Source: Leptodontidium sp. MPI-SDFR-AT-0119
Lineage: Eukaryota > Ascomycota > Leotiomycetes > Helotiales > Leptodontidiaceae
Length of the DNA: 64,000 bases
Direction of reading: 5' to 3'
NCBI GenBank assembly: GCA_020726505.1
Contig: JAHLEZ010000004.1
Coordinates: 1,302,001-1,366,000, forward strand
Part shown: in pieces, positions 36,288-49,620 of the stretch
How the letters are laid out: each line of letters starts with the position of its first letter
Position numbering within the stretch: position 1 is the stretch's first letter
The notes under the pieces: generated by a model
The model's input: the letters and a program-made list of their open reading frames with translations, nothing else
What the model was told of the DNA's origin: nothing
Databases searched by the model: none
Translations under genes and position numbers: made by a program

Positions 36288-36390
36288 AATTAAAAAGTTA
36301 TTCTTTATTTAAGTTAAGTCTTGGCAAAGGGGTTTAAAAGTTTTCAAATTCCGCCAAGACTTGACTTGAATAAAGAATAACTTTTTAATT
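36288..36390. repeat. Subterminal palindrome of DDE copy D
   Basis: Arms 36288-36325 and 36353-36390 are inverted copies (38 bp, two mismatches) around a 27-bp spacer. The inner part GTCTTGGC / GCCAAGAC also recurs at the other end of the element (about 32536-32553). It lies between the terminal repeat and the transposase start and could be a transposase binding site or a transcript hairpin. Confidence 0.7.
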
Positions 36391-36517
36391 ACATAGTAAA
36401 ATAAAAAAAGCTAAGAGGCTATATATAGTTATTTAATAAGGCTCATCTTTTAAATTAAACAGAATTTGATTTTATTAGCGTCTGAATTTTTGTCGTGTTT
36501 GAAGCGGTCCGACTGTA

Positions 36518-36878
36518 GTTAATATTATAGCATTTTTAATAACTCTCTTGCTTATATTAAATATAATATAATAAATGAAGTAATATTTAAAGGCAATAAA
36601 TCCAAAGGATTATATATACTAAATATTATACTACATAAAACTAGTAATCTAATAACTAATACTAATATTTTAAGTACAATTGAAAATAAACCTATAAGTA
36701 TTAATAAAATAGATTTATATATAAACTTAGGTTATATTAGCTTAATGTACTTAAATAAAATAATAAATAATACTTATAGATATAATAATATTATATCTAA
36801 TTCAATAATAAACAATTAAATATTAAACTGTGAGACTTGCCTTAAAGGAAAATTCACTAATAAAATTAATAAAATAAC
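36518..36878 (+). pseudogene. copia-2 GAG pre-integrase domain fragment
   Basis: Reads INKIDLYINLGYISLMYLNK, then NCETCLKGKFTNKINK, which matches the GAG pre-integrase motif (consensus WH.RLGH.....L..L, then C..C..GK) with TGG/CAT codons changed. It is bounded on both sides by the TA targets of copies D and E. Confidence 0.8.
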
Positions 36879-37723
36879 TACAGTCGGACCGCTTCAAACA
36901 CGGTAAATTTAGAAATTAAGTATTATAAAGATTCTGTCTAATATAATATATGCGCCTAATTGCTAGCGTTCAAACGGACCCACTTTTATCCTGATCGGGC
37001 TAGCGGGTAAAAAGTAATACTTATAAAGGTAGAGTCTTGGCTTGATTAAAATATTTTGAGATTTTTTTTTTTATATATATAAGTTTTTAAAAAGTATTAA
37101 TATATATTTTAGAAAACTTTTTGCTTCTAAATTCACCTAAAATACGAATGGAGTATATAGTAAGAAAACATTTCACGATTTATTAATTAGACCTACTTTA
37201 TATTTAACATTTTAGATTTTACATTTATTTAAGAGCCTAGAAATTAATATTTTAATATTTATAAAGTAAAAAGACTTAAATATTACTTTATTATATTTTC
37301 CATAATTATTTAATAGCTTTATGAGTCTTATTACTTAGTCATTAGTGTGGTTAAGGCTTGGACTTAGCTTAAGAGTCTTCTTTTTATCTAGAAATTTCTT
37401 CTTCTTTAAATATTTGGATTTTCGTTTAACGTCGTCACTTAATTATTATAGTAAATTAAGTACAAATTATATGTAAGTAATTAACTTATTCTAAAGTCTA
37501 TTTTTAGTAGCTAATTTAAGTTAGTCGTCTCGGGGGACTTCGATAATATCTATCGATTTTTTATTAGTAAATATTATAATATTGATTATCGTACTTCTTC
37601 CTTTTAATTAACTTGCTTTCGACTTGACGCCGGTTAGTCTTTCTTCTCTTATTAACTTATTAATATATTATTAGCTTACTTTATATATTAGGTTTCTCTC
37701 TTTATTATCTCTCTTAAGGAGGT

Positions 37724-37981
37724 ATAAGTCGAAAAATCCATGTTAAGTACGTTACTGAAGGTAGTAAAGCTTTAATTGAGGCTTTATTATAAGCGGGAAA
37801 AAGGGTTAAGGCTAAGGTACTTTTAGAATGTCAAAAGTAGACCGCTAATAACGATTTAGGCCAATTATGTCGTTAGATTAAAGGAGTTATTAACTTTAAA
37901 GAGGCTGAAGTAATAGAAGATTCTTTTACGGAATTAGAAAGAGAGATTTTAGACTCTAATTCTAATTACTATTCGTTGTAA
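37724..37981 (+). pseudogene. Second, convergent small gene of DDE element (copy E)
   Basis: 85 codons, same length and frame as in copy B: ISRKIHVKYVTEGSKALIEA, then KRVKAKVLLECQK, TANNDLGQLCR, IKGVINFKEAEVIEDSFTE, LEREILDSNSNYYSL and TAA at 37979-37981. Three internal stops, each one transition away from Gln or Trp. Where copy B has Tyr (TAT) this copy has Cys (TGT), again RIP-type. Function unknown. Confidence 0.5.
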
Positions 37982-38047
37982 AGTACTTTTATAACTACTG
38001 AGCTAGCTACCGCGCTAGTAAATAAATACAAAATCTAACTAATAAAA

Positions 38048-41040
38048 TTAAGCTAATTCGTTTACCTCCCTTTGTTTCTCTGGCATTATATTAAATTCTT
38101 TTATTATAGACTCTAAAATAGTCCTATAGCCGCTCTGTTTCTTAACACACTAAGTAGCTTGTTTTATATTAAGCCCCTTTTAGTAAGCGTCTATAAAACG
38201 TGAAGCTTTATTATAATACCTTCGTAGAGTATTAAGAGGACAAGAATTAAGAGCTTTAAAATAAGCTTCTCGAGCCTAAATTAAAGAGATATATTAATAA
38301 AAAGAATTAAAAGGGTAAGTTAGTTATAAAAAGGGTAAGTAAGATGTGATATACCTTTACAAACGTCTCTTTCTATACCTATTAATATAGGTTCTTACAA
38401 TAGGCCTAATACATCTCAATTAAGTTTAGCTCGCAGTGAAACTTCGGTAAAAAGAGGCACTTATGACCCTTAGTTAATAATATCTCTTTTAAAGCTGACT
38501 TTTGCTTAAAGAAGTCCTTGTAATTAGCTAGAATTCTCGCTAAGTAACAAGTAGTCTTTGTAGTTAGAGGCTAAGAAAGAATAAGGTAATACTTCTTTTT
38601 AGCTTTACTAGTACACTTACTAATAAGGCACTTTTTACTTATAATTTGTTAGTAAGTAATTAAATTTTTAAAGACTTACTTACTTATTAGTAAGCACCTT
38701 CTTTCGGTAAGAATTTACTTTAACCCCTTTAGGACTTCTTTAATTATAGTCTTTTTAACTTTCTTCTTATTAGGGTGGCCTTCGATTAACACCTTAATAA
38801 CCTTCTTAACCTTATAATTAAGCTCTTAAAGAGTGTTAACTAACCCACGAGCTCGCTTAGCCTTAGAAATATTAGGAGGAAAGTATGTATTCTGTGAAGT
38901 TAGTTAGTACTTCCTAAAAGGGAAAGTATAACTAATTTACCTTTTAAGGTAAAGAAGTACTTCCTTCGCTAGAATTTATAGTAAAAGCGTTTAAAGCTTT
39001 ACTTCCTTTACTAGCGTGAGCACTTAATTAGTTGAAAACAAAGACAGTTACCTTATTAAGGTGCTTTTCTTTAAATATATTAATGGCCTTTAATACTTGT
39101 TCGAGTAGTTGTTGCGTATCTTAATAAGGAGTCTTTTGAGGGCCACCGGGATAAATAATTTTCTAAGTATCTTTTGAGCTAATTATAAGCCTTCTTTTAA
39201 GACTTATAAAGTCCGAGCAGTAAATAAGACCTCCTTTTGACTTAAAAGGCATTTTTTATTAATTCTTGTTAAGTTAAATTCGCTTAGAGTACTCTTTAGC
39301 GTGAAAACAACTCTCGTCGTAGTAGTATATAACGTGCTCTTTCTCTTTAAAGGGTAGGTTAGGTGTAATAGGTTATAGTACTTTATTCTCGTCCTTTTCG
39401 TAATTCGTTGTAAGAGCTTGATATTTAGTTATTTTCAGAAGAAATACGTCTTGTCGATACTCGATTACGTTAGCTCTCTCGTGGCCGTCGACGTAAACAC
39501 CTTTCTTTTCTTTTGTAGCGTAAAATCCGAGGCGATTTAATTACTTATAAGTAGCTGTTTTCCCTAGCGGCTTCTACTTCTTTGGTTTTTTACTAGCCTT
39601 TTTGCGTATACTAGTAGTTTTTCTTAAAAGAGGTTTCTTACTCTTCTTAGTTAAGGTAAGTAAACGAGGTATAATTTTCGTATTAAGAGCGTGGCGGAAT
39701 TTCTTTAGTGTAACCGTAATAAGCTTTTGAGCTAATAACCACGTACGACAAGTTTTAAAAACGTCTTCGTTATCGAGGTAAGAACGATTCTTTTGCTTGC
39801 CGCCACGAGTTTCGATTAGTAGAGAGCCGTAGGTTTAATAATAGAGATATAAAGCTCTAATTTTGCGGGCAAGCGTTTTTTCTGTCTCTAGTAAGGTGAT
39901 TACTCTCGACTACGAGTAAAGAGGCTTTAATTCGACCTCTACAAGGACTCTTTTTTAAGAGATTTTGGACGTATTATTAAATAAGCAAATATTTAAAGTG
40001 TACGCGAGGAAGTAAAAGGAGGTGCTTATTATTAATTTGTTTCTTAAGCGAGGTAAGGACTTCTCTATAAGTCTTTGGCGTAGAAGAAGACTTAGAAGAG
40101 AACGTAATAGAATCGCTAATAAGTGAGTTTAATAAAAGCTCGCTTCGTCCACTATTAATAAACTCTACGTCGTTTAAGTTGTCTAACTTAATAGAGATAT
40201 CTTCGGCTTTAATTTCGGCCTCTATTTAAGCGTCAAAGTCTAAATCCTTGTCGTTACTAGAATTAATATCTTCGAATATATCTTCTTCTTGTAGAGGTTA
40301 AGGTAGTAGTAAAGGTTTTGGCTTAAAGAAAGTAAAGAGAGGTTATTGAAATTTGTTAATCGAAGGCGTTTAATTAACCTGTTGAAGAGATATTTAACGA
40401 TTTAACTCTCTTTGAGCTGCCTTAGCTCGTTAAATAGTTACCGAAGACTTTTCCTTAATAAGAGTTAGTTTACTTTTATAAGAGCCTTTAGATTTTAATA
40501 ATAAGTTAGTTATATATATATATATATAAAGAAGTTAATTACTTACTAAGGATTGGCGTATTAATTACTTTCTTTAAAGGCATATAGAAGTTACCCTTTG
40601 AGTTAATTATTAACTGACAAAAGAACTTAGAGCGTTTAAACTCGTCGGCTACTTCCTTCTCAATATTTAATTTGTCGCTTTCCTCCCTGTCTAGCTTATC
40701 TAGGCCTAGCTCTTCAAGATCTTGATCTAAATACTCGTTATTATAAGTAATATTATTTTCTTCTTCTTTAATCTCGCTCTTTAATTTACTAATCGCTTGA
40801 GCTCTTTCCTTTTCAGATTCCGAATCGATTTGACTACTATTAAAAGTAGTAAGTGTAGAGGTGTAGTTTGGTTTAGTAGGTCGTAAGGGTAGGTGAAGTG
40901 TGGCGGAGGTAGAGCTTAAGGCTTGAGATTCTAGTGTTTTTTAACGAGGACGCTTTGTGATTAGCCTAATAGGCGATCTAGGAGGTGATTTCGCTAGCGT
41001 AATACTTCGATTTCGCTTTGAAGGAGCTATATTAGCTCTT
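38048..41040 (-). pseudogene. DDE transposase of copy E, RIP-inactivated, start codon lost
   Basis: Start position is ATA (41038-41040), stop TAA at 38048-38050 after ELA. The same family blocks as copy D are visible on the minus strand, for example YYYDESCFHAKEY near 39300 and VFVFN-LSAHASKG near 39030, broken by RIP stops. Confidence 0.8.
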
Positions 41041-41477
41041 ATAAAGGTGTGGTAGTTGTAGTAGTTGTAAAGGTAAGGTAATATAAGATAGGTTTAACGT
41101 TAAAATTAAAGATATTTCGCCTCGCTTAAGTGTTAAGTTAGAACTTTACTTTATAAAAAAAAAAGTAAAAACTTAACATTTTTAAAAACTTTCTAATCTA
41201 AATTACGTGCACGAGTAAGGGGAGTAAAATGTACTAATTAGAATTTTTTTGTAGGCCCTAACAAAAAAGTTATATTTATGTAAAGAAAAATTGATTAAAA
41301 ATTCTGAAAATAATTTTTTTTTTGATATATTTAAGTATAACTTTTTAATTATATAGTAAAATAAAAAAAGTGAATAAGCTAAATAGTCTTATATAATAAA
41401 GCGCAACTTTTAATAAAAAAATAACCCCACTTTTTTAAAGTCTAAAAACTTACCGTGTTTGAAGCGGTCTGACTGTA

Positions 41478-44181
<2,704 letters not shown>

Positions 44182-44231
44182 ATAAAAGATAAGATATAAA
44201 TAAATAAATAATAATATATCTTACGAGGGGC

Positions 44232-44596
44232 TATAAGAATACTAGCCATATGCGAGCCTAATAACCGATGCGAGCCTTTGATACAAAGCTAGTAACTTGA
44301 TACAAAGCTAATAACCGATGCGAGCCTTTGATACAAAGCTAGTAACTTAATACAAAGCTAATAACCGATGCGAGCCTTTGATACAAAGCTAGTAACTTAA
44401 TACAGAGCTAGTAACTTAATACAAAGCTAATAACCGATGCGAGCCTTTGATACAAAGCTAGTAACTTAATACAGAGCTAGTAACTTAATACAAAGCTAAT
44501 AACCGATGCGAGAGCTTAGTACTCAAAGTAGTTATATAGACCTAGAAATGCTCCCTCAATAGAATCATCATTCACACCATCATTCTCTATTTTACA
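44232..44596 (+). repeat. 3' LTR of copia-2, carrying internal tandem repeats
   Basis: A polypurine tract (ACGAGGGGC, 44223-44231) precedes the presumed start TATAAGAATACTAG (TG changed to TA), and the end reads CTATTTTACA, giving inverted TGTAA/TTACA ends. The next base starts gypsy-2 sequence, as expected if copia-2 inserted there. No partner LTR is available, so edges are inferred. Confidence 0.65.
44260..44513 (+). repeat. Tandem repeat array, 50- and 69-bp units
   Basis: Units start AATAACCGATGCGAGCC at 44260, 44310, 44360, 44429 and 44498 (partial). Each is a 31-bp module plus one or two copies of a 19-bp module (AGTAACTTRATACARAGCT). Unit lengths are 50, 50, 69 and 69. It sits in the U3-like part of the copia-2 LTR. 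Spacers are not unique, so it is not CRISPR. Confidence 0.88.
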
Positions 44597-44845
44597 GCCG
44601 AGACCCTAACGACCCCTTACTAGGCTAAGTGTAAGATGCCCCCCCGCCGATTAATATTATAGGCGACGACGAGTAAGAACTAGAAGAAGTACTTGCCTGC
44701 CGCAAGAAGGGCAAGACCTTATTTTACTATATCACTTGGCTTAATCAAGACGTTAATTTAAACTAGTACGACACCTTTGACCTCAAGTATACGCCGTATA
44801 AAGTCAAGGATTTCTATTTAAGTCACCCCGAGTAAGTAAGACCCC
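44597..44845 (+). pseudogene. gypsy-2 chromodomain region (left part)
   Basis: The frame reads AP-PPINIIGDDE, LEEVLACRKKGKTLFYYITWLN-D, YDTFDLKYTPYKVKDFYLSHPE-VRP: a chromodomain (EVEEVL...YYVKWLGY...W...) at the C-terminus of a Ty3/gypsy integrase, i.e. a chromovirus. It continues at 52303 across gypsy-3. The 5' part is missing to the left of copia-2. Confidence 0.75.
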
Positions 44846-45092
44846 TGTGACGCTTGCCCTAGAAAGACGGCAATCACGTGTAACTGACGCCTCACATATT
44901 AACACAGGACATATGACAATACTAAGTATTAACTTAGAATCTACAACTACAAAAGAAAGAAGGTAAGGAAAGAATAAGTCTATATATAAGAGGTTAATAT
45001 ACTTAGCACTATAGTAATCTCGGTACGTCCTAATCAGGTAGTATTAAGTGGAGCCAGTAGAAATAAGGCTCTAGATAACAATAGTCGTCACA
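44846..45092 (-). repeat. 3' LTR of gypsy-3
   Basis: 247 bp; paired with 52056-52302. More A/T-shifted than the other LTR (for example CCTAATCAGG where the partner has CCCGATCGGG). Confidence 0.9.
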
Positions 45093-45199
45093 TTACTCCC
45101 CCCTCTAGAAAAAGCTCGTCCTCGAGCGTTAGTCTATCTCCTTGTTATTATTAAGGTCGTTGTAGTCGTTAATACTATTTTCTTATACTTTAATCTATT

Positions 45200-45440
45200 T
45201 AAGTAGCTTAGTAAGGGGTCCTACTTACTTAGGGTGACTAAGGTAGAAGTCCCTGACTTTATATAGAGCGTACTTAAAGTTAAAAGCGTCGTATTAGTCT
45301 AAATTAACGTCTTAATTAAGCCAAGTAATATAATAAAATAGAGTTTTGCCCTTCTTACGGCAAGTAAGTACTTCTTTTAGTTCTTACTCGTCGTTACTTA
45401 TAATATTAATCGGCGGGGGGGCATCTTGTACTTGGCCTAA
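45200..45440 (-). pseudogene. gypsy-3 chromodomain, RIP-mutated
   Basis: The minus strand reads LLGQVQDAPPPINIISNDE, LKEVLTCRKKGKTLFYYITWLN-DVNLD-YDAFNFKYALYKVRDFYLSHPK. It aligns with the gypsy-2 fragment at 44597-44845 along its whole length, showing that both elements are one family. Chromodomains of this class direct integration to marked heterochromatin. Confidence 0.75.
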
Positions 45441-46899
45441 TAAGAGATCGTTAAAGTCCTGACGAAGTTTATTAGCTAAAAAGACGTTATAGACCTTTAT
45501 ACTCGCTAGTAACTCTAGGCGGTATAAGTGTCCTACCTTCTCGAGTACTCTAAATAGTTTATTAGTTAATATATCTAACTTCTTAAATAAACAGAGTGTC
45601 TTAAAGTAACGTATATTGAGTTAGACTAAGCTGTCTTTATTAAAGTCGACATCGCGGCGAAAGGCGTTATAAGAACTAGCTATCTTAACTTAGGCTATAG
45701 TAAGGTTCGACTAAGCTATGTCTTATACTTTCTTATAGCGTTAAATATAATCAATAGCTTATTAAGTATTTAACTTATTAGCGGGGGTAACTAAGTCTAG
45801 TAAGTTAATTTTCTAGTCCCAATCTGTACGTAGTATATATCTATAAACTATTTCAAATAAAAAGAGTCCCCTAGGGAATCGTGTAGGAAAGATATCTAGG
45901 CGTAGTCTATAATAAGGAAGTACTCTAATTAGTCGTCTTAGTAGTACGTAATAAAAGGTTAGAGTCGTTTCTATAAGTATTAGTTATATACTTCGGTCTA
46001 GCCGTCTATTTACGGGTAGTTAGTAGCGGACAACTGTCTCTTAGTTCTGAGGATCTTGCTTAGGGCGGTCTAAAACCTAAATATAAACTAGGGACTTCTA
46101 TTAAAAGTAATAATTAATAAGGCTCTAAAGTAGTAATATATATAATAAATATATATAATAACTAACTTCCGAGTATCTATCGTCTTCTAGTAAGGGATAT
46201 TAATAGCTTGTTTACTAAATTTATTAATAAAGACGAGGACGTTATTGAATCTATACTTGTCCTTAGTAAAGGAGTAGTAGTCTACTATAATATATTCTTA
46301 TAGTCTAAACAAAACGAGGAGAAGATAAAGGAATCCGGGCTTTTTATCTTAGGGGACTTAAATTCGTTAGTATATATAATAGTTATAGTAGTACTATTAA
46401 ACTATAGACGTGATTTTATGTCACTAGTACTAAGAAGAGAGTAATTAAATCGTCTTCTTAGTACTAAGGTACGTTATAGTGACTTAATTATAGACTTCTC
46501 GTATAAGGAGAGTTCAGAGGTAATTAACATTAGGGACTAAGAGGCGGCCGTCGTGGAATAAGAGGTCACCCTTTAAGCTGAGTTTACTTAGAGAGTCTGA
46601 TATAACTTATTTACGCAGAGCCTGTAAGGAAGGAATAGTGCGATTAGCCTCTAAGATTTATTATACGATAGAGAATGTTAGTGTAAGGGCAGCGAGCTTA
46701 ACGTCGGCTACTAGCGCGTTAGCGTCGTCAGGCGGCTGCAACTTTATAAATAGTAAGTTAAAGTCGACTTAGTCTTGGCGTAAGAGTTATTAAAGGCGTT
46801 AAGTCTTCTTTGTAGAGTTCTATTAATTTAACTTGTCTAGTTTGTGGGAAAGTACGTCTATTAGGGGGTTATAGATTCTAGGGCAGTACGTAATTATAA

Positions 46900-47960
46900 A
46901 ATTATAGTCTATTAGAAGCTCTACTTATCGTACTTGTCTAGTATTCAATTACTTAGAGGTCATAAAGTATTCTAAGGCTTTATAGTTTATCACGACACAG
47001 ACTTAGTAAGGGGCTCCTGCTAACTTAGTACGCTAGTGCCTAAAGGATCTAATAATAGCTAGTATTTCTTTGTCGTGTATTGCGTAATTAAGCTTAGTAA
47101 GTAATATAGTCTTTAAAAAGAAAGTAATAGGGAACTAGTCGTCGCTGTGTTATTAAGAAAGGACTCCGGCTATAATACTATTACTAATATCTGTCTCTAA
47201 GAGGTAAGGTAAATCTTGTTAATAGTGTCTTAAGAGAGGCGTAGACGTGAGAGTATATTTTAGGAGGTCGAAGGCGTCTTTACACTTTATAGTAAAGTGG
47301 AAGGGAACGTTATTCTTAATTAATTAAATAAGAGGTTTTATTATAATATTATAGTCGCAGATAAATCTCTAGTAGAAGTTATAAAAACTAAGGAAGGACT
47401 ATATACCTTTAATAGAGTTAGAGTAAACTTACTCACGAACGACAGAGACCTTCTCGAGATTAACTTTTAGGCTAGAAGTTAATATAATAAATCTTAAGTA
47501 CTTAGTTTATATTACTCTAAACTTATACTTCTTTAAGTCGGCTTGTAACTTAGCGTCGTTAAGGCGTTAAAGTACTTTTCTAACGTAAAGCTAGTGTTAT
47601 AAGGGGTCCTTAGAGTATATAAGAATGTCGTCTAAGTACGCTATATAGAAATTATTAAGGTAATTAAAGAGAATATCGTTTATATAACGTTAGTAAGTGG
47701 CAAGGCTATTAGTTAAGCTAAATAAAAGAACTTTGTACTTATATACACCGTACTTCGTGCGGAAAGTAGTATACTCTTCTAATGTTAAGTCTATTCGGAT
47801 TTAGTGAAAGGCTTAACGAATGTTTAATTTAGTGAAGATACAAGTATTAATTATACGAGTTAAGGTCTTATTAATTAGAGGTAAGGGGTATTAGTCCTTC
47901 TAAGTAAGGGAATTCAGTACTCGAAAGTCGATGTATAACTGTAAGGAGTTATTCGGCTTC
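46900..47960 (-). pseudogene. gypsy-3 reverse transcriptase and RNase H, RIP-inactivated
   Basis: The minus strand reads LYIDFRVLNSLT-KD-YPLPLI, IFTKLNIR, TTFRTKYGVYKYKVLLFSL, YINDILFNYL, catalytic YLDD at 47628-47639, then VNLEKVS, FLSFYNFY-RFI, and RNase H blocks (FLETDISNSIIAGVLS-like, FFLKTILLTKLNYAIHDKEILAII). Spacing and order match Ty3/gypsy. Stops at former Gln codons inactivate it. Confidence 0.85.
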
Positions 47961-49179
47961 TTGACAAAGAGAATAAGGGCAGTAAATAATACTTAAGACG
48001 GCTTAATAAATCCTTTATTTAAGTTATTTATAATATATTCCTTAATAGCCTTAAGTTCTTCGGTCAATATCTTATATAATAATGAATACTTGAGTGCTTT
48101 TTTACTTTTTCCTTTTAGTTCAATTTTGTGATTATACGAGTAGTAGGGGGGGAGAATATTACTTTTTACCTTAGAAAATACGTGAGTCTAATTAGCGTAT
48201 TCTAGGGGAATTATTGGCTTAATATTTAGCTCTTAAATAAAGAGTATAAACTGTATAGCTAACTGGCGACAGTGAGTGAGTTTGACAGTTAGGGCTAATA
48301 TAACAGCGGCTTTCTCTTATTCTTAGTTTTTTTAATTAATTAGAGTATTAATTTCTTAAAGAGTTACTACGAATATCTTATCTTTAGACTTTTGTTTTAT
48401 TAATATATAGAACGCTGTGGCGTTAATTAAGAAGATCTTAATAGTTAGACGTCGACGAGTTTTCTTACGTCGCTTTATAATTAGTAACTTATCTTATAGT
48501 TAAAGAGAAGAAGTTAGGGAAGGAGAAGCTTTTATAGTTAAGTCGTATATAAGAGAGAGCTATATTTATATCTTTTGAAGTGAATTGGCGTAGTCCTTAA
48601 TATATGTTTTACGCGTGGAAAGAGTGAATTAGGGGGAGTCAATTTAGTCTCAAGGGTATAAAAGCTCGGCGGTTCCGCTCTCTAGCTCAGTAACTTCTAT
48701 TCGGGCTAGTTTAATTAAGATATATATATTATTTAGTCGTAAGGACTATTATATATATTAACTAGGCTAGTTATTTAATATACTTCTTAGCTGAGGTAGA
48801 GGACTATTAATAGCGGAGTACGCGCCCTCTTTAGGCTTTATTATATGTCGCACTTATTGATGTGAGAGCTTTGCGGTACACGGAGGGTTGGTAATAGAGA
48901 TAGGTTTAATAGTAATACTAGTATTAGGGATTAACTAGGGGCGATATTATATACTTGAAAGGCGCGGATCTGAGTATTTCTGACTCTCGGAGATTAATAT
49001 AGAATTTATTATTGGCGTAGCTTCTTTAATTAATATAGTGGCGCGGCTACTTTTAGAGGCTACTATATGTTTCGAAACGAAGTATTTATTGGAAGGTGTA
49101 ATAGGAAAAGAAAGTAAGGAATACGTAGGGGGTTTTATACTTAAAATAAGAAGGAAAGAAGAAGTGGACGAAGTGCTAG

Positions 49180-49620
49180 GTATTAAAGAGATAGGGGGGT
49201 AAAGTTTTTCTATTAGTGCCGTGGGCTTGATTCTGGGGGGGTATAAATTCTCGACTCCACACTTCTAGCACGACTATAGTAGGTTTCCCTGATCTTTCTT
49301 TCTACGACTTACGGTGGTTCCGTGGTTGGAGATTGGCTATAAGTATAGGCTCGATAACTATATATCCGTAGAATTGACATCTTCGGTATTTAATATAATT
49401 CGACTATGTTGCGCAGGATGCCAGGTTTGATTTTCTATTGACATAATCGCTGGTTTTCTAGACTTGGCAACAGTCGAGGGATTGACAGTAATAAGTTCTG
49501 AGGTTGTTAAGAAAATAAGGGAGTAACTAGTGTATATGTCGAAATTTGACTTAGTACGCCGGCTAGAATTGGCCATAGAATTGTCTTATAGCGGGCTACT
49601 ATAGTTACTGTAACACGAAG
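49180..49620. other. Less-RIPed patch inside gypsy-3
   Basis: TG and CA are frequent here although both sides are depleted. The minus strand has a 72-codon open stretch (49358-49576) rich in Ser/Thr with no recognised domain; it lies between gag and the RT, where a protease or linker is expected. It may be single-copy sequence within the element, for example a segment other family members lack. Confidence 0.4.

Larger units (their letters stand above)
32381..36515 (-). mobile_element. DDE transposon copy D, full length (4135 bp), barely RIPed
   Basis: Terminal inverted repeats CAGTCGGACCGCTTCAAACACG (32381-32402) and the inverse ending at 36515 are perfect over at least 22 bp, with TA on each side (32379-32380; 36516-36517). 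Both TG and CA are abundant, unlike the surrounding DNA. The transposase is on the minus strand (32994-36060). A 38-bp subterminal palindrome lies at 36288-36325/36353-36390. It has lost all but the last 17 or so codons of the convergent second gene found in copies B, C and E. It interrupts copia-2. Confidence 0.92.
36881..41475 (-). mobile_element. DDE transposon copy E, full length (4595 bp), RIP-mutated
   Basis: Terminal repeats at 36881 (CAGTCGGACCGCTTCAAACA) and ending at 41475, flanked by TA (36879-36880; 41476-41477). Same layout and length as copy B; the two differ mainly by scattered transitions, some stops are unique to each, so they are separate insertions of one subfamily. Transposase 38048-41040 (-); convergent second gene 37724-37981 (+). 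Confidence 0.9.

Noticed and set aside
44260..44513. CRISPR-like array
   Set aside because: Units are contiguous modules without unique spacers, lie in an LTR, and the genome is eukaryotic.
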